Assembly: GCA_902779845.1 (NCBI GenBank)
Contig: CACZCZ010000015.1
Span: 25,223-89,222 of the forward strand
DNA: 64,000 nucleotides
Direction: 5' to 3'
DNA from: an uncultured Bacteroidales bacterium
GTDB taxonomy: Bacteria > Bacteroidota > Bacteroidia > Bacteroidales > Bacteroidaceae
Shown: piece by piece, positions 26,623 through 36,237 of the stretch
Layout of the letters: each line of letters starts with the position of its first letter
Position numbering within the stretch: the stretch's first letter is position 1
Notes under the pieces: model-generated
What the model saw: the letters and a program-made list of their open reading frames with translations, nothing else
Database searches by the model: none
Told to the model about the DNA's origin: nothing
Made by a program: the position numbers and the translations under genes

Positions 26623-27450
26623 ATGGCAGTACGTAAATTAAAGCCCACAACACCGGGCCAAAGACACAAAATTATAGGTACGTTCGAAGAGATTACTGCA
26701 TCTGTACCTGAAAAGTCTCTCACCTACGGTAAGCGTAGCACTGGTGGCCGCAACAACACTGGTAAGATGACTGTTCGTTACATGGGCGGCGGTCACAAGC
26801 GCAAGTTCCGTTTCATTGATTTCAAGCGAGAGAAAGATGGTGTTCCCGCAGTGGTGAAGTCCATCGAGTACGATCCGAACCGTTCGGCTCGCATCGCCCT
26901 CCTCTTCTACGCTGATGGTGAAAAACGTTATATCATTGCTCCTAATGGCCTCAAAGTGGGTCAGACGCTGATGTCTGGCGCTGAGGCAGCTCCTGAGGTC
27001 GGCAACGCCCTGCCTCTGCAGAATATTCCCGTTGGTACTGTGATTCACAATATCGAGCTTCGTCCTGGTCAGGGCGCACTCCTCGTGCGTTCCGCTGGAA
27101 ACTTCGCTCAGCTGACATCACGTGAGGATCGCTACTGTGTCATCAAACTCCCCTCGGGCGAGACACGTAAGATTCTGAGTGCCTGTAAGGCAACCGTCGG
27201 TAGTGTTGGCAACAGCGATCACGCACTTGAAGCCTCCGGTAAGGCCGGACGCAGCCGCTGGCTCGGTCGTCGCCCCCACAACCGTGGTGTCGTCATGAAC
27301 CCCCACGATCACCCGATGGGCGGTGGTGAAGGTCGCCAGAGCGGTGGACATCCTCGTTCACGTAAGGGCCTCTATGCTAAGGGCCTCAAGACACGTGCAC
27401 CGAAGAAGCAGTCCAGCAAGTATATCATTGAAAGAGCCAACAAGAAGTAA
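26623..27450 (+). CDS. rplB: Ribosomal protein L2
   Basis: 275 residues. L2 bridges the subunits and is needed near the peptidyl-transferase centre. Key features are [30 protein letters not shown] and the C-terminal [31 protein letters not shown] segment with the conserved histidine. Usual length; 25 nt before rpsS. Confidence 0.97.
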   Translation: MAVRKLKPTTPGQRHKIIGTFEEITASVPEKSLTYGKRSTGGRNNTGKMTVRYMGGGHKRKFRFIDFKREKDGVPAVVKSIEYDPNRSARIALLFYADGEKRYIIAPNGLKVGQTLMSGAEAAPEVGNALPLQNIPVGTVIHNIELRPGQGALLVRSAGNFAQLTSREDRYCVIKLPSGETRKILSACKATVGSVGNSDHALEASGKAGRSRWLGRRPHNRGVVMNPHDHPMGGGEGRQSGGHPRSRKGLYAKGLKTRAPKKQSSKYIIERANKK

Positions 27451-27475
27451 TCACTGTTAACACGAAGAAAACATT

Positions 27476-27745
27476 ATGAGTCGTTCACTTAAGAAAGGTC
27501 CCTACATCGCAGTAAGCCTTGAGAAAAAGGTTCTCGCCATGAACGAGAGCGGCAAGAAGAACGTCGTGAAGACTTGGGCTCGTGCTTCAATGATCAGCCC
27601 CGACTTCGTCGGTCACACGATTGCCGTTCACAACGGAAACAAGTTCATCCCTGTGTATGTCACTGAGAACATGGTTGGTCACAAGCTGGGTGAGTTCGCT
27701 CCCACCCGCAAGTTCGGCGGCCATGCAGGTCAGAAGAAGAAGTAA
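27476..27745 (+). CDS. rpsS: Ribosomal protein S19
   Basis: 89 residues. [26 protein letters not shown] and the [40 protein letters not shown] end are typical. S19 forms a head complex with S13 next to the A-site tRNA. 45 nt before rplV. Confidence 0.97.
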   Translation: MSRSLKKGPYIAVSLEKKVLAMNESGKKNVVKTWARASMISPDFVGHTIAVHNGNKFIPVYVTENMVGHKLGEFAPTRKFGGHAGQKKK

Positions 27746-27790
27746 GCAGGGCCTCGGATTCAATTATCGAATTAATAGAGTAATCATATA

Positions 27791-28189
27791 ATGGGAAAAA
27801 GAAAAAGACTGGCAGCTGAAGCAAGAAAGGCTGCACTGAAGACCCAGTTCTTTGCCAAGGCTAAGGGCGTACCCTCCTCCCCGCGTAAGATGCGTTATGT
27901 GGTGGATTTGATCCGCGGTATGGAAGTCAACCGCGCCCTGGCTACGCTGCACTTCAACAAAAAGGCAGCTGCCGCCGACGTAGAGAAACTTCTGCGTTCT
28001 GCCATTGCCAACTGGGAACAGAAGAACGATCGCAAAGCCGAGGATGGCGAGCTGTTCGTTACAAGAGTATTCGTTGATGAGGGCGCTACCCTCAAGCGTA
28101 TGCGCCCCGCTCCTCAGGGTCGTGGCTATCGCATCCGCAAGCGCAGCAACCACGTCACATTGTTCGTTGACACTAAAACTAATGATTAA
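27791..28189 (+). CDS. rplV: Ribosomal protein L22
   Basis: 132 residues. The core [29 protein letters not shown] and the tunnel hairpin ending [27 protein letters not shown] are present. L22 narrows the exit tunnel and is a macrolide-resistance site. The short N-terminal basic extension [17 protein letters not shown] is usual in Bacteroidota. Confidence 0.96.
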   Translation: MGKRKRLAAEARKAALKTQFFAKAKGVPSSPRKMRYVVDLIRGMEVNRALATLHFNKKAAAADVEKLLRSAIANWEQKNDRKAEDGELFVTRVFVDEGATLKRMRPAPQGRGYRIRKRSNHVTLFVDTKTND

Positions 28190-28200
28190 TCAGTAACAGT

Positions 28201-28935
28201 ATGGGACAGAAAGTTAATCCTATCAGCAACCGTCTCGGCATTGTCCGTGGTTGGGATTCCAATTGGTATGGAGGCAAGAACTTCGGCGATTCCATTCTTG
28301 AGGACAGCAAGATTCGCAAGTACCTCATGGCTCGTCTGGGTGATGCCAGCATCTCCCGCATTGTCATCGAACGCACACTGAAGCTCGTGACCATCACGAT
28401 CTGCACGTCGCGTCCGGGTATAATCATTGGCAAAGGTGGTGAGAAAGTTGACGCTCTGAAGCGTGAGCTTAAGAAGATTACAGACAAGGACATTCAGCTT
28501 AACATCTTTGAGGTGAAGAAGCCCGACCTCGATGCCAACATTGTAGGCGCCAACATCGCCAAGCAGGTCGAGGGCAAGATTGCTTACCGTCGTGCCATCA
28601 AGATGGCTATCGGCAACACTATGCGTGCAGGTGCCGAGGGTATCAAGGTGCTCATCTCCGGCCGTCTGAACGGTGCTGAGATCGCCCGCTCAGAGATGTT
28701 TAAGGAAGGTCGTACGCCCCTGCACACTTTCCGCGCAGATATCGACTATTGCCAGACCGAGGCTCTCACGAAGGTGGGTCTGCTCGGCATTAAGGTGTGG
28801 ATCTGCCGTGGTGAGGTCTATGGCAAGAAAGACCTGGCTCCTAACTTTGCACAGCAGAAGGAGACCGGCCGCTTTGGCGGCAATGACCGTGGCGGTCGTC
28901 GTGGTCCCCGTCGTCCGCGCAACAACAATCGTTAA
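28201..28935 (+). CDS. rpsC: Ribosomal protein S3
   Basis: 244 residues. Contains the KH-domain motif [24 protein letters not shown] and the C-terminal [41 protein letters not shown] block at the mRNA entry. The last ~25 residues are a Gly/Arg-rich tail ([19 protein letters not shown]), a common low-complexity extension. 21 nt before rplP. Confidence 0.96.
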   Translation: MGQKVNPISNRLGIVRGWDSNWYGGKNFGDSILEDSKIRKYLMARLGDASISRIVIERTLKLVTITICTSRPGIIIGKGGEKVDALKRELKKITDKDIQLNIFEVKKPDLDANIVGANIAKQVEGKIAYRRAIKMAIGNTMRAGAEGIKVLISGRLNGAEIARSEMFKEGRTPLHTFRADIDYCQTEALTKVGLLGIKVWICRGEVYGKKDLAPNFAQQKETGRFGGNDRGGRRGPRRPRNNNR

Positions 28936-28956
28936 ACCAACTGAAAGAACGTAATT

Positions 28957-29382
28957 ATGTTACAGCCGAAAAGAACAAAATATAGAAGACCGCAAAAGGG
29001 TCGTTGCAAAGGCAATGCCCAGCGCGGCAACCAGCTTGCTTTCGGATCGTTCGGTATTAAGAGTTTGGATACGCACTGGATTAACAGCCGCCAGATAGAG
29101 GCTGCCCGTGTGGCCGTGACGCGCTACATGCAGCGTGAGGGTCAGGTGTGGATCCGCATCTTCCCGGACAAACCCATCACCAAGAAGCCTGCTGATGTGC
29201 GTATGGGTAAAGGTAAGGGTGACCCCGTGGGTTACGTCTTCCCCGTGACTCCCGGCCGCATCATCTTCGAGGTAGAAGGTGTACCCTATGAGACAGCGAA
29301 AGAAGCTCTGCGCCTCGCCGCTCAGAAGCTTCCCGTGACTACGAAGTTTATTGTTAGACGAGATTACGACAAAAACGCTTGA
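28957..29382 (+). CDS. rplP: Ribosomal protein L16
   Basis: 141 residues. [16 protein letters not shown] start, the [32 protein letters not shown] block and [26 protein letters not shown] are typical. L16 helps accommodate tRNA in the A site. The next gene starts 2 nt after its stop. Confidence 0.97.
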   Translation: MLQPKRTKYRRPQKGRCKGNAQRGNQLAFGSFGIKSLDTHWINSRQIEAARVAVTRYMQREGQVWIRIFPDKPITKKPADVRMGKGKGDPVGYVFPVTPGRIIFEVEGVPYETAKEALRLAAQKLPVTTKFIVRRDYDKNA

Positions 29383-29384
29383 TT

Positions 29385-29579
29385 ATGAAGACAGCAGAAG
29401 TAAGAGCTCTCTCTGTTGAGGAGCTCGCAGAGAAAATCGAAACGGCAAAGGCACAGTACAATCAGATGTTGCTCAACCATGCCGTCTCTCCGCTGGAGAA
29501 TCCTTCTGAGATCAAGAAGGCACGTCGTGACATCGCTCGTATGATGACGATTCTCACGGAGAAAAAGAATGCTAATTAA
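29385..29579 (+). CDS. rpmC: Ribosomal protein L29
   Basis: 64 residues from the ATG at 29385; a TTG two codons earlier is in frame but would overlap rpl[29 protein letters not shown] and the [20 protein letters not shown] helices are those of L29, a two-helix protein near the tunnel exit. 14 nt before the broken rpsQ. Confidence 0.93.
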   Translation: MKTAEVRALSVEELAEKIETAKAQYNQMLLNHAVSPLENPSEIKKARRDIARMMTILTEKKNAN

Positions 29580-29593
29580 TAATGGTCTTAGAC

Positions 29594-29808
29594 ATGGAAG
29601 TTAGAAACTTAAGAAAGACAAGAACCGGTGTGGTCGTCAGCGACAAAATGGACAAGACCATTGTAGTGGCTGCCAAGTTCAAGGAGAAACACCCGATCTA
29701 TGGTAAGTTCGTCCAGAAGACGAAGACACCGTGCTCATCATGGAGACTCGTCCCCTGAGCAAAACCAAGAGATGGAGAGTAGTAGAAATCGTAGAAAGAG
29801 CTAAGTAA
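29594..29808 (+). pseudogene. rpsQ: Ribosomal protein S17, broken by an internal deletion and frameshift
   Basis: The first 43 codons are a normal S17 start: [18 protein letters not shown] then [17 protein letters not shown]. The frame then shifts and stops at 29756-29758 after 54 residues. Codons from 29728 to 29808, read in another frame, give the S17 end [26 protein letters not shown]. Total length is 215 nt, about 40-43 nt short of the usual ~85 codons, so a piece of 3n+1 nt in the central HDE-type segment is missing near 29722-29728. S17 is a primary 16S-binding protein, so a true loss would be severe; an assembly or sequencing error is the simpler explanation. A second intact copy elsewhere cannot be excluded. 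Confidence 0.9.
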
Positions 29809-29810
29809 TT

Positions 29811-30176
29811 ATGATACAGGCAGAATCTAGATTAGTCGTTGCAGACAACAGCGGTGCTAAGGAAGCCCTCTGCATTCGCGTGCTGGGTGGCACTCGCCGC
29901 CGTTATGCAACCGTAGGGGACGTTATTGTCGTCTCTGTGAAGAGCGTCATCCCCTCCAGTGAAATCAAAAAGGGTGCTGTGTCGAAAGCTTTGATCGTCC
30001 GCACAAGTAAGGAAGTCCGTCGTGCTGATGGGTCCTACATTCGCTTCGACGACAACGCTTGCGTACTGTTGAACAATGCTGGTGAACTTCGCGGCAGTCG
30101 TATCTTCGGCCCTGTGGCCCGTGAGTTGCGTGCTGCTAATATGAAGGTGGTCTCACTCGCACCCGAGGTACTTTAA
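29811..30176 (+). CDS. rplN: Ribosomal protein L14
   Basis: 121 residues. [27 protein letters not shown], the [36 protein letters not shown] block and [13 protein letters not shown] are typical. L14 forms an intersubunit bridge. Starts 2 nt after the rpsQ remnant, so its translation might have been coupled to intact rpsQ. Confidence 0.97.
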   Translation: MIQAESRLVVADNSGAKEALCIRVLGGTRRRYATVGDVIVVSVKSVIPSSEIKKGAVSKALIVRTSKEVRRADGSYIRFDDNACVLLNNAGELRGSRIFGPVARELRAANMKVVSLAPEVL

Positions 30177-30200
30177 TCATCTAAAGATTCAATTACAGTA

Positions 30201-30521
30201 ATGGCAAAGTTACATATTAAGAAAGGCGACACCGTGCAGATTCTCTCTGGCAACAGCAAGGGCCAGACGGGTAAGGTGCTTAAGGTGCTCGTCAAGGAGC
30301 AGAAGGCAATCGTGGAGGGCCAGAACATGGTGTCCAAGAGCCAGAAGCCCAGTGCCAAGAACCCTCAGGGTGGCATCGTGAAGCAGGAAGCCCCCATCCA
30401 CATCTCCAACTTGAATGTGGTGGACCCCAAGTCCGGCAAGGCAACCCGCATTGGTCGTAAGTTGAACGCAGAGGGCAAGCTTGTCCGTTATGCAAAAAAA
30501 TCAGGAGAGGAGATTAAGTAA
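30201..30521 (+). CDS. rplX: Ribosomal protein L24
   Basis: 106 residues. KOW motif near the start: [27 protein letters not shown], followed by [33 protein letters not shown]24 starts 50S assembly. Its stop overlaps the rplE start by one nt (TAATG). Confidence 0.96.
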   Translation: MAKLHIKKGDTVQILSGNSKGQTGKVLKVLVKEQKAIVEGQNMVSKSQKPSAKNPQGGIVKQEAPIHISNLNVVDPKSGKATRIGRKLNAEGKLVRYAKKSGEEIK

Positions 30522-31075
30522 TGGCAAATACCGCAAGACTGAAGCAGGAGTATGCTGAGCGCATCGCTCCCGCACTGAAAGAGAAGTTCGGCTACACCTC
30601 TACAATGCAGATCCCCGTCCTGAAGAAGATTGTTATCAATCAGGGCCTGGGTATCGCTACCGCCGACAAGAAAATCATCGAGGTGGCTATCAATGAGCTC
30701 ACCGCTATCACTGGCCAGAAGGCTGTCGCCACCATCTCTAAGAAGGACGTGGCCAACTTCAAGCTTCGTAAGAAGATGCCCATTGGTGTCATGGTAACGC
30801 TGCGTCGCGAGCGCATGTACGAGTTCCTTGAGAAACTCGTGAAGGTTGCTCTCCCTCGTATTCGTGACTTCAAGGGTATTGAGAGTAAGCTCGATGGCCG
30901 TGGTAACTACACCCTCGGCATTCAGGAGCAGATTATCTTCCCCGAGATTAATATCGATGCCATCGACCGCATTGTGGGAATGAATATCACTTTCGTGACT
31001 ACGGCTCAGACCGACGAGGAGGGCTTCGCTCTACTCAAGGAGTTCGGCCTTCCCTTCAAAAACGCTAAAGACTAA
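30521..31075 (+). CDS. rplE: Ribosomal protein L5
   Basis: 184 residues. [23 protein letters not shown], the [37 protein letters not shown] block and [26 protein letters not shown] are typical. L5 binds 5S rRNA and contacts the S13 bridge. 6 nt before rpsN. Confidence 0.97.
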   Translation: MANTARLKQEYAERIAPALKEKFGYTSTMQIPVLKKIVINQGLGIATADKKIIEVAINELTAITGQKAVATISKKDVANFKLRKKMPIGVMVTLRRERMYEFLEKLVKVALPRIRDFKGIESKLDGRGNYTLGIQEQIIFPEINIDAIDRIVGMNITFVTTAQTDEEGFALLKEFGLPFKNAKD

Positions 31076-31081
31076 AGAGAT

Positions 31082-31381
31082 ATGGCAAAAGAATCAATGA
31101 AGGCCCGCGAGGTCAAGCGTGCCAAGCTCGTTGCCAAGTATGCTGCCAAGCGTGCAGCCCTGAAGAAAATTGTCAACACGGGTGATCCCGTGGAGGCTTT
31201 TGAGGCTGCCCAGAAGCTGCAGAGCATCCCCCGCAACGCTAACCCCATCCGCCTGCACAACCGTTGCAAGATCACGGGTCGTCCCAAGGGTTATATCCGT
31301 CAGTTCGGAATCTCTCGTATTCAATTCCGTGAGATGGCATCCCAGGGTCTTATCCCCGGCGTGAAGAAGGCCAGCTGGTAA
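31082..31381 (+). CDS. rpsN: Ribosomal protein S14 (long, zinc-free form)
   Basis: 99 residues. [28 protein letters not shown] start and the [43 protein letters not shown] end. Only one of the cysteines of the short zinc-binding form is present, so this is the C-minus type that needs no zinc. It is followed by a 68-nt gap holding a hairpin just before rpsH. Confidence 0.97.
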   Translation: MAKESMKAREVKRAKLVAKYAAKRAALKKIVNTGDPVEAFEAAQKLQSIPRNANPIRLHNRCKITGRPKGYIRQFGISRIQFREMASQGLIPGVKKASW

Positions 31382-31414
31382 TCGAAGCAGAAGCATCATT
31401 ATTTTTTAATATTG

Positions 31415-31429
31415 TCGGCACAGTGCCGA
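31415..31429 (+). promoter_or_regulatory. Hairpin before rpsH
   Basis: TCGGCA (31415-31420) and TGCCGA (31424-31429) form a perfect 6-bp stem with a 3-nt loop, 20 nt before the rpsH start in an otherwise AT-rich gap. S8 represses the spc operon in E. coli through an RNA site; the sequence here does not obviously resemble that site. Confidence 0.35.
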
Positions 31430-31449
31430 TTAATTAAATCATTTAACAA

Positions 31450-31845
31450 ATGACAGATCCTATTGCAGACTATCTGACGCGAGTGCGTAACGCCATCATG
31501 GCGAAGCACAGGATTGTGGAAATCCCTGCGTCGAATCTGAAGAAGGAGATCACCAAGATCCTCTTCGAGAAGGGATACATCCTCAACTACAAGTTCCTGG
31601 AGGATGGCCCTCAGGGCACCATCAAGGTGGCCTTGAAATACGATGCCGCTAACAAGGTTAGCGCCATCAAGAAACTGATCCGCGTGTCCCGCCCCGGTAT
31701 GCGTAAGTACACCGGTTACAAGGACATGCCCCGTGTAATCAATGGCCTGGGTATCGCCATCATCTCCACTTCACGTGGTGTGATGACGGACAAGGAAGCT
31801 GCCGAGCAGAAGATCGGTGGCGAAGTTCTTTGCTACGTTTATTAA
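31450..31845 (+). CDS. rpsH: Ribosomal protein S8
   Basis: 131 residues. MTDPIADYLTRVRNAIMAKHRIVEIPASNLKKEI start and VINGLGIAIISTSRGVMTDKEAAEQKIGGEVLCYVY end are typical. S8 organises the central domain of 16S rRNA. 17 nt before rplF. Confidence 0.97.
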   Translation: MTDPIADYLTRVRNAIMAKHRIVEIPASNLKKEITKILFEKGYILNYKFLEDGPQGTIKVALKYDAANKVSAIKKLIRVSRPGMRKYTGYKDMPRVINGLGIAIISTSRGVMTDKEAAEQKIGGEVLCYVY

Positions 31846-31847
31846 TT

Positions 31848-31855
31848 AAAGGAGG
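31848..31855 (+). promoter_or_regulatory. Strong Shine-Dalgarno site of rplF
   Basis: AAAGGAGG ends 7 nt before the rplF ATG at 31863. Such strong anti-SD complementarity is rare in Bacteroidota and is seen in this window at only one other gene, rpmD. Confidence 0.7.
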
Positions 31856-31862
31856 AATTAAC

Positions 31863-32444
31863 ATGTCAAGAATTGGTAAATTGCCCATAAACATCCCTGC
31901 AGGTGTTGAGATTTCCATTGACGGCAACAAGATCACCGTCAAAGGCAAGGAGGGTGTTTTAACCCAAGAGGTTAATCCTTCCATCAAAATGAACTACGAC
32001 AAGGATAAAGCTGAGCTCACCTTTACGGTCGATGAGGAGTACGATCCCATCAACATCTCTCTGAAGCAGAAGCAGGCTTACCATGGTCTCTACCGCGCAC
32101 TTGTCCACAACATGGTTGTTGGCGTGAGCGAGGGCTATACGAAGGAGATGGAGCTTGTCGGTGTCGGCTACCGCGTGAGCAACAAGGGTAACCTCGTTGA
32201 GTTCTCGCTGGGCTACACCCACAGCATTTTCATCCAACTTCCCGCTGAGATCAAGGTTGAGACTAAGGCCGAGCGTAACCAGAATCCCCAGATTATCTTG
32301 AAGTCTTGTGACAAACAGCTCCTCGGACAGGTTTGTGCCAAGATCCGTTCTTTCCGTAAGCCCGAACCTTACAAGGGCAAGGGTATCTTGTTCGTTGGCG
32401 AACAGATTCGCAGAAAGTCTGGTAAGTCAGCAGGTGCTAAGTAA
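31863..32444 (+). CDS. rplF: Ribosomal protein L6
   Basis: 193 residues from the ATG at 31863, chosen because a strong Shine-Dalgarno sequence precedes it and MSRIGKLPINIPAGVEISIDGNKITVKG is the conserved start; an earlier in-frame ATG at 31830 would lie inside rpsH. The C-terminal RSFRKPEPYKGKGILFVGEQIRRKSGKSAGAK is typical. L6 lies near the sarcin-ricin loop. Confidence 0.97.
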   Translation: MSRIGKLPINIPAGVEISIDGNKITVKGKEGVLTQEVNPSIKMNYDKDKAELTFTVDEEYDPINISLKQKQAYHGLYRALVHNMVVGVSEGYTKEMELVGVGYRVSNKGNLVEFSLGYTHSIFIQLPAEIKVETKAERNQNPQIILKSCDKQLLGQVCAKIRSFRKPEPYKGKGILFVGEQIRRKSGKSAGAK

Positions 32445-32462
32445 CTTTAAAATCGCGTAATC

Positions 32463-32804
32463 ATGACAACGAAATTAGAAAGACGAATCAAGATTAAGTA
32501 TAGAGTTCGTAACAAGGTCTCTGGTACTACCGAGCGTCCCCGCATGTCGGTGTTCCGCAGTAACAAGCAGATCTATGTTCAGATTATCAATGACCTGACG
32601 GGCACTACGCTGTGCGCCGCTTCCTCCCTCGGGATGGAAGCTTGCCCCAAGAAGGAGCAGGCTGCCAAGGTCGGTGAACTCATTGCGAAGAAGGCCCTCG
32701 AAGCCGGTATCACTACTGTCGTTTTCGACCGTAACGGTTATCTCTACCATGGTAGAGTCAAGGAAGTTGCAGATGCAGCGCGTAACGGTGGACTTAAATT
32801 CTAA
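32463..32804 (+). CDS. rplR: Ribosomal protein L18
   Basis: 113 residues. [41 protein letters not shown] and [27 protein letters not shown] are typical of this 5S rRNA-binding protein. 5 nt before rpsE. Confidence 0.97.
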   Translation: MTTKLERRIKIKYRVRNKVSGTTERPRMSVFRSNKQIYVQIINDLTGTTLCAASSLGMEACPKKEQAAKVGELIAKKALEAGITTVVFDRNGYLYHGRVKEVADAARNGGLKF

Positions 32805-32809
32805 TCATT

Positions 32810-33322
32810 ATGGCAATCAAGAATGTAAAGATCAATAGCGATGTTGAATTGAAGGACCGCCTCGTAGCCATCAACCGCGTTACAAAGGTAACGAAGGGTG
32901 GCCGCACCTTCACATTTGCAGCAATCGTTGTAGTCGGCGACGGCAAGGGAATCATCGGTTACGGTCTGGGTAAGGCCGGCGAGGTCACAGCCGCTATCGC
33001 CAAGGGCGTGGAAGCCGCCAAGAAGAATCTTGTGCAGGTTCCCGTCATCAAGGGTACAGTACCCCACGAGCAGGCCGCCAAGTTCGGCGGCGCCGAAGTT
33101 CTCATCATGCCCGCTTCCACTGGTACGGGTGTGGTAGCAGGTGGCGCTATGCGTGCCGTGCTCGAGAGTGTTGGTATCACTGACTGTCTGGCCAAGAGCA
33201 AGGGCTCCTCGAACCCCCACAACCTGGTGAAGGCTACCATCGCAGCACTCGCTGAGATGCGCGATGCCCGTCAGGTGGCTCAGAACCGTGGCATCAGTGT
33301 AGAGAAAGTATTCAGAGGTTAA
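32810..33322 (+). CDS. rpsE: Ribosomal protein S5
   Basis: 170 residues. The [43 protein letters not shown] double-stranded RNA-binding part and the [39 protein letters not shown] end are present. S5 helps decoding accuracy. The spectinomycin loop (VTKGGR) looks wild type. Confidence 0.97.
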   Translation: MAIKNVKINSDVELKDRLVAINRVTKVTKGGRTFTFAAIVVVGDGKGIIGYGLGKAGEVTAAIAKGVEAAKKNLVQVPVIKGTVPHEQAAKFGGAEVLIMPASTGTGVVAGGAMRAVLESVGITDCLAKSKGSSNPHNLVKATIAALAEMRDARQVAQNRGISVEKVFRG

Positions 33323-33324
33323 CG

Positions 33325-33331
33325 AAGGAGG
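33325..33331 (+). promoter_or_regulatory. Shine-Dalgarno site of rpmD
   Basis: AAGGAGG ends 9 nt before the rpmD ATG at 33341, just after the rpsE stop. With rplF this is one of only two strong Shine-Dalgarno sites noticed in the ribosomal clusters here. Confidence 0.65.
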
Positions 33332-33340
33332 TTCAAGACT

Positions 33341-33517
33341 ATGGCAACTATTAAAGTAAAGCAGATCAAGAGCCGCATCGGCGCACCCAAGAATCAGAAG
33401 CGCACGCTTGATTCCATGGGTCTGAGGAAGTTGAATCAGGTTGTAGAGCTGGAGGATAACGCCTCCGTTCGCGGTCAGATTCAGACTGTTCACCATCTGG
33501 TGAAGATCCTCGACTAA
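33341..33517 (+). CDS. rpmD: Ribosomal protein L30
   Basis: 58 residues, too short for most ORF lists: MATIKVKQIKSRIGAPKNQ, then RTLDSMGLRKLNQVVELED and QTVHHLVKILD. This is the standard L30 fold and length, between rpsE and rplO as in the spc cluster. A strong Shine-Dalgarno site precedes it. Confidence 0.96.
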   Translation: MATIKVKQIKSRIGAPKNQKRTLDSMGLRKLNQVVELEDNASVRGQIQTVHHLVKILD

Positions 33518-33561
33518 GAGTTAACCCTATTTCGTCAACGTAATAAAAACCGACACACGAT

Positions 33562-34005
33562 ATGAAATTGAATAATTTGCAACCCGCTGCAGGCAGCACC
33601 ACTGCGCGCAAGCGCATCGGTCGCGGTCCCGGTTCCGGTCTCGGTGGTACTTCCACACGTGGTCATAAGGGTGCCAAGGCACGTTCGGGTTATAAGAAGA
33701 AGATTGGTTTCGAAGGTGGTCAGATGCCTTTGCAGCGTCGTCTGCCGAAGTTCGGCTTCAAGAACATCAACCGCAAGGAGTACGCTCCTGTGAACCTGAG
33801 CACGCTCCAGAAGCTCGCTGAGCAGGGCCTCGAGAAGATCGGCCTCGCTGAGATTGTCGCCGCTGGCTTTGCCAAGAGTGGCGAACTGGTGAAGGTCCTG
33901 GGTAGGGGCGAGCTCAAGGCCAAGGTAACTGTTGAGGCCAACGCCTTCTCCAAGACTGCCGAGGCTGCCATTACGGCTGCCGGCGGAACCGCAACAACTC
34001 TGTAA
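33562..34005 (+). CDS. rplO: Ribosomal protein L15
   Basis: 147 residues. MKLNNLQPAAGSTTARKRIGRGPGSGLGGTSTRGHKGAKARSG, with the glycine-rich arm reaching into 23S rRNA, and GFEGGQMPLQRRLPKFGF are typical. 12 nt before secY. Confidence 0.97.
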   Translation: MKLNNLQPAAGSTTARKRIGRGPGSGLGGTSTRGHKGAKARSGYKKKIGFEGGQMPLQRRLPKFGFKNINRKEYAPVNLSTLQKLAEQGLEKIGLAEIVAAGFAKSGELVKVLGRGELKAKVTVEANAFSKTAEAAITAAGGTATTL

Positions 34006-34017
34006 GACTAAAGACTC

Positions 34018-35364
34018 ATGAAGAAGTTTTTTGCAACACTGAAGAACATTTGGATGATTGAGGATCTCCGCATGAAGATCCTCATCACCATTGGCTTTGC
34101 CGCCATCTACCGTTTTGGTTCGTTTGTGGTGCTCCCCGGCATCAACCCTAACCACCTGGTAGCTCTGCGCGAGCAGACCAGCGAAGGCTTGATGAGTCTT
34201 CTGAACATGTTCTCGGGAGGTGCTTTCTCCAATGCGTCCATCTTCGCACTGGGAATTATGCCCTACATCACAGCCTCCATCGTTATTCAGTTGCTGGCTG
34301 TAGCAGTGCCTTATTTCCAGAAGATGCAGCGTGAGGGTGAGAGCGGCCGTCGCAAGATAAACCAGTACACTCGCTATCTGACCATTTTCATCCTGCTGTT
34401 CCAGGCTCCCGGCTATCTGGTCAACCTGAAGCACCTTTCGGGCGGTGCCCTTGCACCTTCCATTGGATGGACTGTGTTCATGATTAGTTCCACGGTGATT
34501 CTTGCCGCTGGCAGTATGTTCATCCTTTGGTTGGGTGAGCGCATCACGGACAAGGGTATTGGCAACGGTGTATCCATGATCATCATGCTCGGTATCATCG
34601 CCCGTCTGCCGCAGGCTTTCGGTCAGGAGGCTGTCAGCCGCTTGAACAACCTTAGCGGTGGTGGTTTGGTGATGTTCCTCATCGAGCTTGTCATCCTGTT
34701 CCTCGTCATCATGGCAGCTATTATGCTGACACAAGGTACGCGTAAGGTGCCTGTGCAGTATGCCAAGCGTGTCATGGGCGGTCAGCAGATTGGCGGTGCC
34801 CGTCAGTATATCCCCTTGAAGCTCTTCGCAGCCAACGTGATGCCTATCATCTTTGCACAGGCTATCATGTTCCTGCCTATCACCCTCTTGCAGGCATTCA
34901 GCGACGGTCAGAATCCCTCTGCAGTCCTGATGGCTCTTTCCGATCACACCAGCTGGGCTTACAATCTTGTCTTCGCTGCCCTCATCATCATCTTCACGTA
35001 CCTCTACACTGCCATCACGATGAACCCCGTTCAGATGGCTGAGGACATGAAGCGCAACAACGGCTTCATCCCCGGTGTGCGTCCTGGTAAGGACACGGCA
35101 GACTACATCGACAATGTGATGTCCCACATCATGTTGCCGGGCTCTCTCTTCCTGGCTTTCATTGCTTGTATGCCCGCTTTCGCTGGCCTGCTCAATGTCC
35201 AGCCGGAATTCGCCCAGTTCTTTGGTGGAACCTCCCTGCTCATTCTGGTCGGTGTTGTCCTCGACACGCTGCAGCAGATTGAGAGTCATTTGCTCATGCG
35301 CCACTACGATGGCCTGCTCGAATCAGGCCGCATTCGTGGACGTGGCGGTGTCAGTGCCTATTAA
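34018..35364 (+). CDS. secY: Protein translocase subunit SecY
   Basis: 448 residues with ten hydrophobic segments. SecY is the channel of the Sec translocon in the inner membrane. The plug region after FGSFVVLPGINP, the GIMPYITASIVIQLL segment, KGIGNGVSMIIMLGI and the cytosolic loop RKVPVQYAKRVMGG are present, and the end TLQQIESHLLMRHYDG is typical. Placed between rplO and map as usual. Confidence 0.97.
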   Translation: MKKFFATLKNIWMIEDLRMKILITIGFAAIYRFGSFVVLPGINPNHLVALREQTSEGLMSLLNMFSGGAFSNASIFALGIMPYITASIVIQLLAVAVPYFQKMQREGESGRRKINQYTRYLTIFILLFQAPGYLVNLKHLSGGALAPSIGWTVFMISSTVILAAGSMFILWLGERITDKGIGNGVSMIIMLGIIARLPQAFGQEAVSRLNNLSGGGLVMFLIELVILFLVIMAAIMLTQGTRKVPVQYAKRVMGGQQIGGARQYIPLKLFAANVMPIIFAQAIMFLPITLLQAFSDGQNPSAVLMALSDHTSWAYNLVFAALIIIFTYLYTAITMNPVQMAEDMKRNNGFIPGVRPGKDTADYIDNVMSHIMLPGSLFLAFIACMPAFAGLLNVQPEFAQFFGGTSLLILVGVVLDTLQQIESHLLMRHYDGLLESGRIRGRGGVSAY

Positions 35365-35379
35365 GCGTTCAGTGAATTC

Positions 35380-36180
35380 ATGATATATCTGAAGACCGAA
35401 GACGAGATCGAGCTGATGCGAGCTGCCAATCAACTGGTGGCACAGACGCTCGCCGAGGTGGGTAAGGCTATCCGACCGGGTGTCACTACCGCACAGCTCA
35501 ATCGTCTCGCCGAGGAATTCATCCGCGACCATGGTGCAGAGCCCACCTTCCTGGGTTTCCCCAACCCTTATGGTGGCCCTTTTCCGGGCAGCATCTGCAC
35601 CTCCGTCAACGACGTTGTCGTTCACGGTGTCCCTTCGGAGAAGACCATCTTGCGTGATGGCGACATCGTCTCCGTGGATTGCGGCACGTTGCTCAATGGC
35701 TACAATGGCGATTCCTGCTACACCTTCATGGTGGGTGAGGTCGCCGAGGATGTCAAGCACCTCCTCCGCACTACGAAGGAAGCGCTCTACAAGGGCATCG
35801 AGAGTGCCGTTGCAGGCTTTCGCATCGGTGACATCGGCTATGCCGTCCAGAGTCACTGCGAGGCACAAGGCTTCGGCGTAGTTCGCGAGTTTGTGGGTCA
35901 CGGCATTGGTCGTGAGATGCATGAGGACCCTCAGGTGCCCAACTACGGCCGCCGCGGCCAGGGCAAGCAGCTGAAGAACGGCCTCTGCATCGCCATAGAA
36001 CCCATGATTACCATGGGCAGCTATGAGGTCTATCTCGACGAGGATCGTTGGACAGTGCACACGCGTGATGGCAAACCTGCCGCACACTTTGAGCACACCA
36101 TCGCTATCCACCACGGCAAGGCTGACATCCTGTCCTCCTTCGCCGACATCGAGGCCCTGGAAACCCAGCGCTACAGCTGA
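35380..36180 (+). CDS. map: Methionine aminopeptidase, type I
   Basis: 266 residues. It removes the initiator methionine. Metal ligands lie in SVDCGTLLNGYNGDSCYTF, in GHGIGREMHEDPQVPNYG and in IAIEPMITMGS and FEHTIAIH. It follows secY as in the spc cluster of many bacteria; infA follows after 57 nt. Confidence 0.96.
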   Translation: MIYLKTEDEIELMRAANQLVAQTLAEVGKAIRPGVTTAQLNRLAEEFIRDHGAEPTFLGFPNPYGGPFPGSICTSVNDVVVHGVPSEKTILRDGDIVSVDCGTLLNGYNGDSCYTFMVGEVAEDVKHLLRTTKEALYKGIESAVAGFRIGDIGYAVQSHCEAQGFGVVREFVGHGIGREMHEDPQVPNYGRRGQGKQLKNGLCIAIEPMITMGSYEVYLDEDRWTVHTRDGKPAAHFEHTIAIHHGKADILSSFADIEALETQRYS

Positions 36181-36237
36181 CCCTCACTTCAGAATCATTA
36201 TTCCACATCTGTCAACTCAGAAACCAAGAATCACAAT

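Noticed and set aside
29594-29808. Programmed frameshift in rpsQ
   Set aside because: A stretch of conserved codons is missing between the two frames, so a ribosomal slip would not restore S17.
33535-35304. 589-codon minus-strand frame across rplO and secY
   Set aside because: Antisense shadow; rich in Asp, His and Glu, without family similarity.
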